DNA from: Dipylidium caninum
Lineage: Eukaryota; Platyhelminthes; Cestoda; Cyclophyllidea; Dipylidiidae
DNA length: 64,000 bases
Assembly: GCA_017562135.1 (NCBI GenBank)
Contig: QEYB01001296.1
Coordinates: 310,001 to 374,000, forward strand
Reading direction: 5' to 3'
A program made the position numbers and the translations under genes. Under the pieces are notes generated by a model. It was given only the letters and a program-made list of their open reading frames with translations, did not search any database and had not been told where the DNA came from. Positions within the stretch are counted from its first letter, which is position 1. Each line of letters starts with the position of its first letter. Below are positions 1 through 13,627 of the stretch, piece by piece.

Positions 1-3000
1 TTCGTTCCTCGTCTTTATCCAATTTGCCATGCATTTGCTCTGCTTTTTCAGGTGAGTAACCGAGTGCTTAAACAGTTGTATATTCTTGCTGAAATTTCTA
101 ACCCGAAAAGTTGGTCGCAATATAATTTTTATGCCCATCATCTTTTATGTGATTAATCGACGACTTTTCTTTATCGATCGTGTGCGTGAGCACAAATTCG
201 GCTTTGTACCTGATGACCAATCGTATATTTTGTTTTTTTTACAAAGCATACTAATATACATTAAATAAAATAGGGTGAGAGTGATTTTGAAGAGAAAAAC
301 TAGTAGTCCCTTACGTATTCCCATAACCTTCTGTAGTATGTCGCCCCTTTTTTGGGAAAAATAAATTATACTAGATGGAGCCTAATTTCGTAGAACACGC
401 TCACCGATTCATGTACATACGCCATCTTATTGCAGCAATCACTGGTTTTAAGACATATCTATCAAAGTTTTATTGCTCAGGCAAAATATTCCATGCAAGA
501 CTTGCTTCGTGTAATAAAGAAATTAACTATAAATATTCACGGTTTTGGTGAAGAAGGAGGTTCTCCACTAGTATCTCATAAAGATTCTCTTACCATTTTT
601 GCTAATAAATGTTCAACTGAGAAATTTCTAAGTGCGAGGTAAACGTTAGCCCTGAATTCTTAAACCCGATGGTGAAGATATTTATGTTGGTACTTTTGAA
701 CCCGTAGCGAGGTAATACTGATGATTTTGGTTATTCTCATGCATCGACATTAAAATCAATGTAAATAGACCTGATTCAATGTCTACCCCGTGCAATGTAG
801 GGTATTCATCTAAATAAATAAGGATGAAGGACGTAAAAACAATCTTGTAAATAAATTTTTAAAATGAGTTTGGAATCGACACTGCTTCCCAGTTTGTTTA
901 CAAATTTCTAGAGAACGTTTTTAGTTTCTTCAGCTTTCATAAACTTGACTTGACCAATGATGAACTATGGCAAACGACAGCTTAATTAGCCGATAATCAC
1001 AGGAAACTTTGCGTATTTTCATTCTTATGCACAATCCGGTGTTTGACGCTGAGTATCTACTGTGAGAATTTGCTATCATCACTTTTACTATAATAACTGC
1101 GCGAAACTGTGATTCCTGTGAAGGAGACAGGATGGCTTTTGCCAAGTAGTAGTTTGCCTTGGCGTTTATCCTTTTATATCAGATCGAATAGGGTTTATTC
1201 CAGACCTTACGTATGAGCGCATTAGAAAGAAATACACAAACGACTTAGAAGACATAAATTTGTACCGAACACACCCCATTTTATGCTCAATGAATTCACG
1301 GCAGGAGTTCCTGCTTCATAGTTAACTATTTAAATTATGTCCGTAGGGTTTAGTAAACAAACGTCATCCCGTAAACCTGGATACGCATGTTCCTTGGGTT
1401 GATAGCTTCACTCATTGAGGAGACTGGTAGATAAACAGTAATTTATTAATCTTCATTGTGCGAACATGGTCATTATGCATGCATGTAGTGATTTATACCA
1501 AACATGAAACCAACAGCCTGATGCATGTTGGAAATAGTAAACACGTGTCTTCATCGCATACGTAGAATAGACGAGACGAGGATAAGAAGTTTGGCCGGAC
1601 CACTTGAGAAAGTTTTCTCCAGAGTCGCGAAATGGTTGCTCGCAAAGTGGACACGCTGATTGAAAAATCCAGCTCCTTTAATCCACTCGTGCATTCTCTC
1701 AATGCCGAGATTCATGAACGTTAATCTCGGCTGCTTATAGAGAATAGAGTATGGGGAGTTGTTGTGTCAACCTAGTGCTTATATGCTAAGACAATTGTTT
1801 CTTCGGAAGAGAAATCGGAACACAATAAATCTTCCCATAAGTGGTTTAGGAAAGTGGACTGCAATGGACGGAAGCGCCAACGACTTTTCACTGTGTGGTT
1901 GCGACAACAGCATCCATTGTGATTGTGCTAACTTGAGGGTTGATGTCATTAGCAATAAAGTAGAAGATTGTCATGAACGTACCTGTCGTTTGGACTGTCC
2001 AGTCTTGTAAAGCTCAAGTGCAAAACCGCTAAATGGTTTTGCTCAAGTTGAGCAAACAAGGCAAGAACCCGACGGAATATCTATGCGGACGCATTCGTCT
2101 CGAAACAGAGATTTCTCGGGACACAATATCACTGTGTTGCATGCTTTCTCAACCGGCGTTTGCTCAAATTCATTCGGGTTTGAAGGGCAAATGCTTTACT
2201 CCTTCCATTCTTTTGTAAGTTCATGTTGATTTAAGTAGATGGAGAATCTGAGTGATAATGCCGAAAATTCGTGGATTCCTTGCCCACCATAGTGAGAAGT
2301 GGCATTCGTGGTGAGTATTTACTCGGCCATGGCAAAGACGTGTTTGCAATTGATGCAGAGAGTCGGTCAAGTTCTCAATGTTCTGAGAGCAGCAAACAGT
2401 GGTTGACTGCACGCGAAGAGCAGAGAATCGGTCCGTACGCCTGTTTTAAGTTGTCTCCCGACCTCCATCCGCCACTGCCTAGTGTACACGCATCACAGTG
2501 ATCTTAACGCCACAAAATCACCTCCCTCCCTTCCTCGCTCCCTCTTCGCCTCGTCGACAAAGCATGGGCCTCCTCACTAGTACCAGTTCACCATGTCATC
2601 TCGACGCCTACATGTGGGACAATAGCCTCGCCGACGCGAGCTCCTCGCTGGTGCCCCTGATACGCTTGGCCGGCAACGGTACCCATTATTCAGCAGTGAG
2701 TTTTTGTGACCGACTGATTTAGTCAAGAGGTGTTTGGCATCTAACGCGATGCGCATGCATACACACCGTAAAGACGGTCGATGGTCGAAGAGAACTCATC
2801 GCGTTGAAAGGGTTGCCTCCCTACGGAATGTGCCTCAAAGGTAAAAGGTGCACGAAAAAGCGGGGTGTCGGTCTTGAGGCGAGCGTAGGTAGCCGAAAGT
2901 TTCAAGTAAAGGAACTGAAAGATGCAGTTTTGTGAGTGGTACAGTTAATTTACATGCTCTGAAATCAGCCACTTAACGTGTAGTCAGAATTTCGGTATCG

Positions 3001-6000
3001 AGGTGGCATTCGGCATTGAAATCCGTATGTGGTCGTTGCATATGACTTTTTAAAATTGTAATCCACAACCTTCGCCTTTAAATGAAACTTGAACAAAATG
3101 TAACTTACCAGTCCATTGGGGGCCTTTGCGTATGTAAGAAGGTGGTCATGCCATTGTTTACGACAACTCTTTCGAACTCCCTCGGCAATATGCCTGCATC
3201 CTCAATGGCCAGTGAAGGGGTCTCTCAGTGGCCTTGAACAGTTAATACTCGCTCATCGGACGGGAGAAAAACCCGATTGGCTTGTGCACAAAAGCAACAG
3301 CAAACTATCAACGTGAGACGTCTCTGAGCACGCAATAATAGTAGTGGTGAGTCAACGGCGGCGTGGAAGTTGAAGTGTAAGGCTTGTCGAGACGAGTACC
3401 GGTGTGCGCAGATGCCAGGGGATCCTGCCTACAATGTCACCTGAAGTGTCTTCGAGCATTTCAGTATCGGAGGTGCGTACGCCACACATCGCTCCCGTCT
3501 CCCGTGTACACTTTCGAGTGGGGTGGAATTCCAACGCCTTGCTAAATTGATCCTAACAAGAGTTGCTTTAAGCGAATCGACATGTAGAATGCTGTAGTCT
3601 TGAACTAAGAGCTGCGGAGTCGCCTTACCTTCTAGGGTGATTACCATCGCAGTCGCTACGCCCCGTCGACGCTTCTCCGCCTGCCGGGTGACTGTGTGCG
3701 TAGGATGGCGGAGCAGCAGCGTAGCGCCCAATCGCTAAGATTCTGATTCTGGGGCTTAATTAACCCCGACTGGCATGGGACCAATTAATTTCTAGATGCG
3801 CCATCGAAAGGTGGCAACGCGAAGCTCGAGCATATTGTATTCACCGGAACAGTGGCCCCTCGCCTCCACACACTTTAGGTCAACATGTCTTTCGGCATAT
3901 AACTGAACAATGTGACTAGTGTGCGAAGGTGTAATTTGGCTGATAGCGACTCTGGTTGTATCAAACAAAGGCATTGGCGGCTGGCACGCCTCGGCCAACT
4001 TCAGTGTGATCCACCTCTCTCAAATGACATGGGCCTAAGCGACAAATCTCGTGTGTAATGGGAGACCACCTGAACATTGATTCGCCGACAAGCCGAGATC
4101 TCAACGCACCTTCTCCACTCTTTTACTTACGCTTCTAGCTTAAGCCGCTCTCTCGACGCTCATTGGCTCCTTGGCGGGATTGACTTGGAGATGGGCACGT
4201 TTATCTGCTCCTCACAGCCCCGAACTGACCCCGAGCGCTTCGCGAGCATCTTCATCCAGTGGGGCTAGTGGGACCAGGCACCAAGCGCAGGTCGCGAAAA
4301 TCCGCTTTGCCAATAGGAGCGACTCTTGCAGATTCGCGTTTTAGCCATTTGTTTGATAAAACAGTTTTAATCTTGCAAACATTGAAGTGAACTCCTTAGT
4401 GCTCTATTAAATCTGACACCAGGTGCAACTCAGGTGCACAGTGCCTCTCGATTGTCGGAGACAGGCAAAGGTACACATTGTGGTCACCATGAAACAATTC
4501 TACTGGAGGTACCTCGAAAAGACTAGCAACAGCATAAAGTCGGCAAAACTCGACGGCTGGCTTATACTCTTTCGCCTCTCACGAAACCTCGTTAGTGTCT
4601 CGGTACGCGGATCGCTGGAAGTGACTAGGTAGTGCCAATCGCTCATCCGCTGGTAGTTTTCTTTGCGGGAGAAACGCATGTGAGATGGAAACAATTACGT
4701 GTCTCCTCTCCTCTCGTTCAACTGCGCTCCAGCCTCGCCCCACAAACCTGCCCCCGCTTCCCTTTACTCTCTCCCCTCACCGACCCCCACCTTCATCCTC
4801 CCCTCCCCAGCCCCGGCCTATGCCTTGTGTGCGACACTTGCGGAGTGCGCTAGAGTTGCCTGAATGAAGCATGACACGAGAGTGAATTATTAGTACAAAG
4901 TGTGAAAGAGAGTCGCCCTTTGAGTAGCTTCTCCTCGCATAAAATGAGTTGAGTCAATTTTCTGCAGGTATGCTCCAACTGGCTCACAGCAGCGTTCACA
5001 GTAGATCGGTACTTGATGATATGCCATCCTTTCATCGCCAAGCGTTGGTGTACTCTGCGCCTGAGCAAGGTGGTGATAGTGGCGGTGTGGGTGGCCAGCT
5101 TCTGCTACACTCTCCCTCGCTTCTATGAGTATGTCTACTTCACACCGTTGCCCCATTCCATGGCGGAAGACTCGCGGTTGCTCCTACCCAGCCACTGGTA
5201 CCGGCTCTCGGCCTTGGGCGACTCCAACTCCTTCCGTTTCGGCTACCATCTGTGGGCGTGGTGCGTCCTTGTTATTGGCCTGCCCTCGCTCCTTATTGCC
5301 ATACTCAACATCTTTCTCGTGCGAGAGATCAACCGTTCAATTGAGCGCATGCGCTATGAACAGGGAGTCAAAATGAGGCGACACGAGACCGACATCATGC
5401 TGATCGGCGTCATCGTCATCTTTTTTGTCTGCCAGGTAAAACCACCCTGTCCTTCTCCTGCTCCTGCTCCTCCTTCTCTTCTTCCTGTCCGACTTGATTG
5501 GGCAATTTGTTTTGTCCAAGGACCGTATCTGGTTATCGGCAATGGGGACGTGAATATTTGCCTCACCCCATCTCCAGCTTCTCCGTTGCCTCAAGTAGTG
5601 CTAAAAAGCATTTCGAGTTCGCTCAATTATATAGGATGTAATTGTAATACGAAATTCTCAAAGTACACAGGGTTACATGGGAGGAAAGAAAAACACAGGA
5701 AATTTAAGTGTTGACATTCCCATCCCGCCATTACCGAACCCTTCAAACGGCTGTCGAAAAGCCTATTATTAGCTGACCCGCGAGATGATTCACTAAGTAT
5801 ACAACGTGAGACGCCACTCTACCAACAGTGGAATCTCCGTGCACGGGATTTCAACGGTTCCTACTCCACGTGCAGCTCTGAATGAGATTCGCGGAAAGTT
5901 GCGTGATGTTCCCCTTTCGCAAAGTGAGGGCATCGTAGGCGATTTTTCACGTGTCCGCGCAGACAACTTGAAGTGGGGGGTGAGCCGGACGGGCGTATTT

Positions 6001-9000
6001 CTTTCGCAAGGCGGAAAGAGCTCGAAGAATTAAACCCGCAAAAGTCACTTATTCTCACACCTGCCGAGGTAGAGTTGATCGATGGAGATGATAATCAACA
6101 CGGAAATCTGGGCGGATGAGGTCAGTGTCGACCTTAAATTAGGAAGTGAAATAGTTGGCAGCCGCCTCCATCGTTTGAGGTGGTCATCGCACTTCGCCAC
6201 TCTCACTCCAGGGGCACTGCGTGGAGGATGAATGCGGCTTGACATTTGTTTCCTCATGCACTGAGACCACTAGAGTAATAAAAGTCGAGGGGGTAGTTAT
6301 GCCATAATATCTTCATCCGCCGTCGGCAAGGCCACGTCGTGTGGCACAAGTTCTCGTTGATGAGCGGTCTAAACAAAATAAGTCGAGTGGAAGAGGGTAA
6401 AGGATAATTTTGCGCCCAAAAAAATTTTGTCAGGCGCTATCTTTGGTATTCACAGTCCCATCCGAGTGTCGTTTAACAATTATGGAGTCATGGGAAGTGA
6501 AAAAACCGATGGGTCGTTAGGCCTCGGGCTCTGTAGGGTCACCTTATGTGACACCAATAGACGGCGACTGAAAATCGGCTCCTGAACCAGTGCCAATCAC
6601 GTTTGGTTGCGACTTGAGCAGTTTCGTGTCTTGGCGACAGTCACTCCTTCCGGGTGTCTCCGAAATGTTCCGTTGGCTTCTAATGTGCCCTTTGCCGTGA
6701 CCTCTGTGTACGCCTCACTGTGACCTAAAGTGATGAGATGCTGATTCTTCCATCTCAGTTGGCATCTTCACCCCCACAGGCCGTTGTCTACATAGGCACT
6801 TTAAGACAGTACTGGCCCGAGCATTGTGCAGCACGACGGAGTGGTGTCACTGTATTCCAAAGAGCGCAGGGACAACTTACCCACTACTAGGTGTTAGAAC
6901 TCTGAGTCCGGACGCGGATTGCCTCTCTTCCTTCTCTACCGCTCTCAGATGAACTCTCGGGAGTAGAATCGAGTCGAAATGCTCAGGAGAGGAAGCCTTC
7001 CATTCGTTCCTCATTCCACCCGTTCAATGCTGCCCAGACCACTAATTTTGGCAGCAAACAAGTAGTCCTTCCGTTGTACGCCCATCCCACTTTTAGAGAT
7101 TCCGTAAAATTGCACCCACTCGACGAGGTTTATCTATACCAAAAGACTGGGGGATGACAGTGCTGTGCATAGTATCAGTGAGGTGCCATAACGACAAACT
7201 ACGTCGAAGTTCAGTCTGGTTTGCTCACCACTTTCATCTTTACACGGGCTAATTCTTCTGAAGTATTGACGCTTCCTTGAACACTTGCCTTCCTGACGCA
7301 AATGGAGAAATTATTTGGTCAGCATGAGGACGCATCAGGGCTGGAGCATCCTCTGACTCGAGTAACACTGCGAGGGCCAAAACGGCCAACATTCTATGCC
7401 GTCAGGCTTAAAGAGGGATATCCATTTCTTCACGGAAGACGCGTAATGGGTCACAATCACATTCCCTCGTGGCGAATAACAAGGCCGAGCAGCCCTAATG
7501 ACGACGTAGGGACCCCGTCGGAGGAGCGTATATTTAAATAAATACCTCATTGCTACCAGTTGTAATGGGACGACACGATCGGTAAACGTACGCCATGGCG
7601 TAGGAATGATGAAACCGGCGGCTCAAATTGTCAAACGCACCAAATGTAAAGTATTCTCCACAATCTACTTGTAGCACGACGGTCATGCCTTGCGTCTGTG
7701 CGACATCTGCCCGTTAATGATAAGTCGAGGAGTATCCTAGCACCAACCTATGAACTTCGTGATCCCCTAGGCTTTCCTGAATTTCGTAATGATGTTTCCT
7801 GCCTCGGCTAAGATACCCTTTTAGGCGGGACTTCGTCCTAGACACGCTCCTCTTCTCAAGAAGTGAGGTGATCGAGACGGCTCTTCAGAGAGTCGTTTCA
7901 GCGGTAGATGTATTTTCGGGAATACTTTTGGTGTACAGGCGCGTGATTTGCATAATGGACCTTTTTAATGGATAATCTCGTTCAACTTACGTTCTGAAAT
8001 CTATTCACAAACTACATTGTATGCTAAAGTAAAGTAGAATAAGCTTGCGTTCGTATGTGATTATCAAAAGGCTCGTTCGATTCTTGGCACGCGGCGTCAC
8101 AATTACTTCTTCCGACTTGCGTGTGGCACCTACAGGAGGCGATTTTCCACTTATACCACAGAAAGTCATTGTGATCCAGTCTGTCAGTGGCTGCGGCCGC
8201 ACTTAACCGAATAGCATTTTTACTTCACTTGGCACCGTCACAGAGTTCCCTCGATGTTACGCTAGTCAGAAGCAAATTTCGAGGAAACAGACGAAAATAC
8301 GCCACCTTGCCTATGGTGTGGGACGAATAAGGTGTTAGGAAATCAGAGTGACGAGGGCGAAAAACACGGCTTAGTACCACTTTCAGCGGGAAACTCGTGG
8401 ACATTAAAGGAAGAGGAGCGAGCAGTAACGAGGGAGGCAGACTACTAAGCAGTGCCACGCTTACTTCAACCCAGAAAGTGTGTCCCGTCGGGTCTTCTGC
8501 TACTTCCTCACGTTTTGCTGATGGTCTAAGTGCAATTGCGGTAGGTGGACATATTATGGGATCTTCGCGAGCAATTCACTCCCACTTTCAACTGTTTCTA
8601 CTCCCAAGTCTCCACTCCAAAATGACTTCTCGAGTGATCATGTCTTTCTTTTTAACCCTCCTGCGGTAGATTCCCTCCTCCGTCAGCCACGTAATGTGGG
8701 GCATTCGCAGTTACCGACACGACGAGTCGGTGCCCTGGCTCATCTTGAATGAAGTCGGTAACCTCTTTGTGATTCTAAACGCTTCAATCAATATTATCCC
8801 CTACTACCTCTTCGGGAGACGCTTTCGCACCCTTTTCCTGGTGATTTACTTCGGGCGGATGAAAAGCTGCGTAGGCATGCGTCGAAGTATGGCGCCTCTT
8901 AGTCACCAACCGATTCCCCCAACGCCTATCGGACGATCACGATTGCCTTCCAGACCCAACACTCAGCCCACTCTCCCGTCAACCCCCTCCCTGTCCCCGC

Positions 9001-9269
9001 CCTCCCCGCCACCGCCGCCGCTAGGGAGACCGGCTCCTGTCCTCTCATCATTGCAAATTTGGACGGGAAGAACAGTGCCTTCGTGTGAATTCGCAAATGT
9101 AATAATTATCCAAACTACTGCCATTCTTTTCATGTTTTTCGCGCATGATGCATTAGCACTGGTGAAAGATAAAACAAATTGGGATCTCCTTCAACAGCAA
9201 AAATGTTCAATTTCTTCACGAAAAAGCTTTCCTCGTGTATTGAACCTTCGAGAGCTCTTCAGGGCTTAA
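1..9269 (+). CDS. FMRFamide-receptor-like rhodopsin-family GPCR, 5' truncated by window edge
   Basis: Three exons join in phase 0: 1–51, 4968–5435 and 8670–9269, giving 372 visible residues. The splice at 51/4968 reads ...CHAFALLFQ then VCSNWLTAAFTVDRY, a continuous TM3 ending in the DRY motif, followed by LMICHPF as in FMRFamide-type peptide receptors. TM4, TM5 (WAWCVLVIGLPSLL) and TM6 (DIMLIGVIVIFFVCQ) follow. The second splice gives FFVCQ/IPSSVSHVMWG, and TM7 ends in NASINIIPYYLFGRRFR. In place of NPxxY it has NIIPY. The N-terminus, TM1 and TM2 lie upstream of the window. Donors are gtgagt (52) and gtaaaa (5436); acceptors are ctgcag and gcggtag. The C-tail is proline-rich and then has an odd hydrophobic stretch. 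A donor-like gtaggc just after GRMKSC (about 8870) could mean the true tail is spliced elsewhere. Ligand unknown; a plasma-membrane neuropeptide receptor is inferred from the family. Confidence 0.82.
52..4967 (+). other. 4.9 kb intron of the peptide GPCR
   Basis: Starts with gtgagt and ends with ttttctgcag. I see no second gene inside it. The open frame at 2498–2722 begins with a plausible Met but shows no domain and is not needed for the receptor reading. Confidence 0.7.
5436..8669 (+). other. 3.2 kb intron of the peptide GPCR
   Basis: Starts with gtaaaacc and ends with ctgcggtag, joining TM6 halves in phase 0. No recognisable coding sequence or repeat array was seen inside. Confidence 0.7.
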
Positions 9270-12200
9270 TAGTCGCTCTTTGAGGCTGAGGGGTGTTTCG
9301 TAGTCTAAAATTAGTGATATTTCCAGCCATTGATACAAATGAGCCTACCCACTAGACATTCCACTTTGCTTGAATCCAAATGCTTCTCCCAATGCGTAGG
9401 CTCTCACATTGCGAGTTTTCGAGGAGGAGCTGTGGAGAGGTCACCGAGAGGTATGCAAAGGGTTATCCTAAAGCAGAAGTTGTTCACACTATAGTGTGTG
9501 CATCACGCCACAGAATTCGGTCCCTAGTATTGAACATGCTGTCGTCGTGTATAACTCATCCGTTCTCCTACCGTGTCGAGAGAAAAATATGCTGTAGTCG
9601 CTTTCCATACTCTTTCTCTTCTTTCTACTTAATGCCGAAATGTGGATGGACCTCGGAGTACACAAGGTGCGGTCCGTTCGCGTCAAAATCACTTTTGCGT
9701 TTGATCCGTGGATCAGAGTAAACCGACTGGATGAGTTGATCCTACGCATCGTCAGTCCAAAGGTTGCCTGCTGGGCGCAAGGAGCGCGTGTAATCAAGCA
9801 CGCCCAACTGTGCCACCTTCCGTTGCCCCTGCGTAGCGCGCGCTCGCACGGATGTGCCAGGGGACCGATATAAACGTTGGGGGGTGGGGGGGGGGGAGAA
9901 CGGAACCGCAGAAGCACCGTAGGCAAAACAGAGGTTTACTTGTGTAGTAGGATAATGTACGAAGCCTCAGATCCTCTTGCTTCCTTCCCCCAGACCACAT
10001 CAAATACACGGAGGATGTGCCTGCGAGATTTTGGAGCGGATAGAGCTGGGAAAAAGGGCCGGTTAATTGGCGCGCTTATGATTTGGTGGAAGGAAACTGT
10101 TATCGTAATTTACAAGCCAGTAGACGTAATCATCACAGGGCTGAGAGTTTTGGTGAACTTACAGTGAAACACCCCCAAACCCATTTGTCTATGTTATCAC
10201 CTTTTACATAGAAGAATACCCTCAACTAGGCTCAACGAGCCGATAGATCCGAACAGGAATCTGCTGGATTGCTTAAGGACTTTTGTCCGGTTCACCGTAC
10301 CGAATGTTATCCAAAGAAGTTCGCCTTATATTCTATTTTGTCATGGAACGCAACCTTACTTCCGAACTTGAGACATTAGGCTAGGAAGTTCTTACACTGG
10401 CCTTAGCTACCGTAATCTATTCTATCCTTGCGGCAGTGAGGTAAACGATGGGAGGAATTGTCACAAAATCAAAAGGACACAGCGACAAATGCTGAGGGAC
10501 ACAAGATGGCAGAAGATTGAATATGGTTCATTTTGCAGAAAAACAATCAATGTAGGCTGAGCATCATGAGGCGGCGTGTCCATACTGTCGTCCTTGCCGC
10601 TTTTCCCTTCGCCCGCACTGCTGGCCTGTCCACGACCAAGTCGGTGGTGGGATGCCTCCGTCGAAATTGCAACATCGTTACTTCCTCACGGCTTCGCGTT
10701 GTTGCATTTGCACCGGGATTACCTAAATTCCCAGCATTGTTGAGCGCCTGCGTTGTTGAGTAAACGACGGCTTCGCATAGTGGACTCTGCTAGTCCCATC
10801 CCACCAATGTTTGTCCGGACTCCTGGGCCTCAACACTTTAAAAAGCGAGAATCCCACACTTATGCGCCAGAGGCGACAACCACAAGGCAGTAGATAGGAG
10901 AGAGATCCACACCAAGAGCTCATTAACTATAACCACCGGCGTGCGTACGAGGGTAACCCAAAAGTACACGTGCCTCATTTTGGCCCCCCACGAGGAGTCA
11001 AGTACATGCGTGCTTAAGTATCTGCTGCTCGTCATCAGCATTGAGGACTTGGTTTACTTGCAAGGTAGTCAATGTCTTCTACGTGTATGCGAAAGGCAGA
11101 TCTGTTGTGAATCGCCACATTTCATGGAGGCCCCCTTCGCTTTTGACCCAACCACTCGACCTGATAGGATCCGGGCACTGGCCAAAATTAGGTGCTTGCT
11201 CGGCCCGTGAGCTTTGGTAGATCCCGCTGTCTTTCGACTTGCCACACTGGTTGGTGGGATTTGCGGTGTTTACCCCATCCCGCGAGAGCAAGTTTGGGGT
11301 AGAGCATTCACATTACAAGTCGATAAGACCATTGTAAGGCTCCTCGCGTTCTGGAACCATTCCCCTTAGAAGAGCCGCAGTGGAGTTACTGTTACCGATG
11401 GTAAGCGTTCGAGCCGATGGCAATCGTGTCAAGTTTTGACTCGTTTGGGGTATATCCGGGCCCAGTCGTTGAACCTACAAAGAGGCCCTCCCCTTGGAAG
11501 GGCTTCATTCACCAGTTGAGTCGGATTCGGACCGGTTTATTGGACCTCTTGTCACCGACGCCACCGTTTAACTCCGAAGTTATCGCCAGTTTGTGCTTGT
11601 GTGAAGCCCCATCAGCTTCGGAGAAATGCGCTTCCCACATCTTGAAGGGTTTAACTTGCGGGGAGCTCCTAAAGGATGTCTCAACTACCCTATAATCGCT
11701 ACAGCAGATTTTAGGTTACTACATCTGGGTGGGATAGGTTTCTACAAGAACAAGTGCCCACTCGTCAAGATATTTACCACATGGCATGTGAGTTTCCTTA
11801 TGAGCATTAAACAACGGGGCAGCCACTCAACTGCAGAGATCCACAAATTTTTAATAACACAGAGCAGCGTCCTCAGAAGACCGCTTTAGAGCGATCAGCT
11901 GCCAGGCTCGCGGACATCATCCCCATGTCCGGGCGCAATCGTAGGTTCCACCTCCCTTCTGTGGTGGGCATTATTAAGGCGCGTAGCCGCTGGCGCTCGA
12001 GGGTTGAGGCAGCGGCAAACAAACAGCAGTTGTGCTACATCTTGAACCAGTGATTGATAATGAGAAGGCTGAGCTACAGCGGCTATAGGGACCGGGTAAA
12101 TGCAAAGGCATGCATCTGACTAGGAATAAATTTGGCGTACTTTTGTTTCACGTGACTGCACTTGCTATTGTTTAAACCGACGAGGTGTATTTTCAATTTC

Positions 12201-13627
12201 GATTGAATCACTTTGGTATGATTGTGGTAATAAACAAATCGTCGAGGCATTTTAACTCCACTTCATTTGTACTATCGCGTAGCCACATGTTCATCCTCTT
12301 CCATTGAACACCTCAACCTCTGGTGGAGAGGCGCATTCACGCAACAATGCGCATCTGCATCGAGAAGTTTCGAATGGTTGGTTGGATGTTCGTATTACTC
12401 TGGTACAATGGCGGTCAAGTGAAACTCCCGCGGCTTCACACGAAGTTCAACTTCAGTCTTACTTGAGGAGGAGTTGGGCAGCTGTTCTCACATGCTCGGG
12501 GGTAGGCAAAGCTGTCACGAGTGCCGATTTAATCAAAATAAGTTAATTTTACTTAAATCCGTGAGTAGGGCGGTGATTTCGGGTGTCCATACGAGATGTA
12601 TACATTCCGAAGTGGAGTGCCTAAAGCATCCACGAATAGGTGATGAAAAGCGTGGCAGCAAGCCAACATCTCTTCTGCCAACATCGGTGTAGCACACGAA
12701 GAAGGTGGGAGTTGGGCGAGCAGGTCGTTGGTGCCAGCGTCATCTCATGCGCCTTCGCGTCAGAGGCCTGAGAGAGACGAGGCCCCGTGCCACTGTACGC
12801 TCCGAAGTATTTGCAAAATCAAGTGAATGGACCCACGTGCCGTCGGTCACGGTTGCGTGTTTACTGTTGGTGGGGTATATGAGCCCCACCGACCGCCCGT
12901 CGACACAGAAACTGCCATCAGTCCAACTGGCACGGTATTCTCTCTCTTTCTCTCTCTCACACTCACAAAACTTTACTCGCAAACTCCTCATAAATTTGCG
13001 TCCTTCTTACTGCCTTGAGCGAAATAACCCTGCCCACTCACCCGAGTGAGGTTATGCGGGCACATGGTCTGATGTCAGCCCACTACTGCTAATCAACATT
13101 CCCGTCGTGTAGAGCCATTTCTGTGTCATGAGTGACGCAAACTTTCCTCAGGTCGCGCGATCATTTATCCCGTGATTTAACAGAAATGAAGGGGCTCTGA
13201 TCTGAAACCGTAATGAACAGAGTATGCCACCTTACCCCCGATCAGCGCATTTCCACCACCTTTCGGCAAAGTGCTGTAGTCCGCTAACAGTTGAATCAAA
13301 AGTGACAATGCACAGACCATTCTGTTCTCGCCATGTTTACCATTCTACAAGGTCGAGTACTGATTAACTGCAAAATAGCTCAATCTTTGTTGAACGGTGA
13401 ACACATGTTTGCTCGTTTTGCAGGAGGCTTTTCGCCGAGGCAGGGTGGTCGCTAATCTTCAAAGTATAAATTACAGTCAACATCAATTGGGCCCACCTCA
13501 CCTCCGTCAACTCCACTTCCTCCTTCTCCCACCCTCCCCCAGTGAATCACATTATGTGCCAGAAAGCGGAATCAGCAACGTCTATACTGCGAAAGTGTAG
13601 TCTCTAGGGTCAGCGCTCAAGTCACAC
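9270..13627. other. Intergenic stretch between GPCR and serpin
   Basis: No frame in this stretch shows a domain, a splice-consistent exon chain or a transmembrane pattern that I could support. It holds one long G-run (9879–9896) and a CT-rich patch near 12950. It should also contain the 3' untranslated regions of the GPCR and the serpin. Confidence 0.5.
9879..9896 (+). repeat. Poly-G tract, G-quadruplex-prone
   Basis: Six G, one T, then eleven G in a row on the + strand, about 610 bases downstream of the GPCR stop codon. A G4 fold is possible from base composition alone; no function is implied. Confidence 0.6.

Noticed and set aside
2498..2722. Open frame of 74 codons with a glycosylation sequon, considered as the GPCR N-terminus
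   Set aside because: Exon 1–51 joins exon 4968–5435 perfectly in TM3, so this frame lies inside the intron and shows no TM segment.
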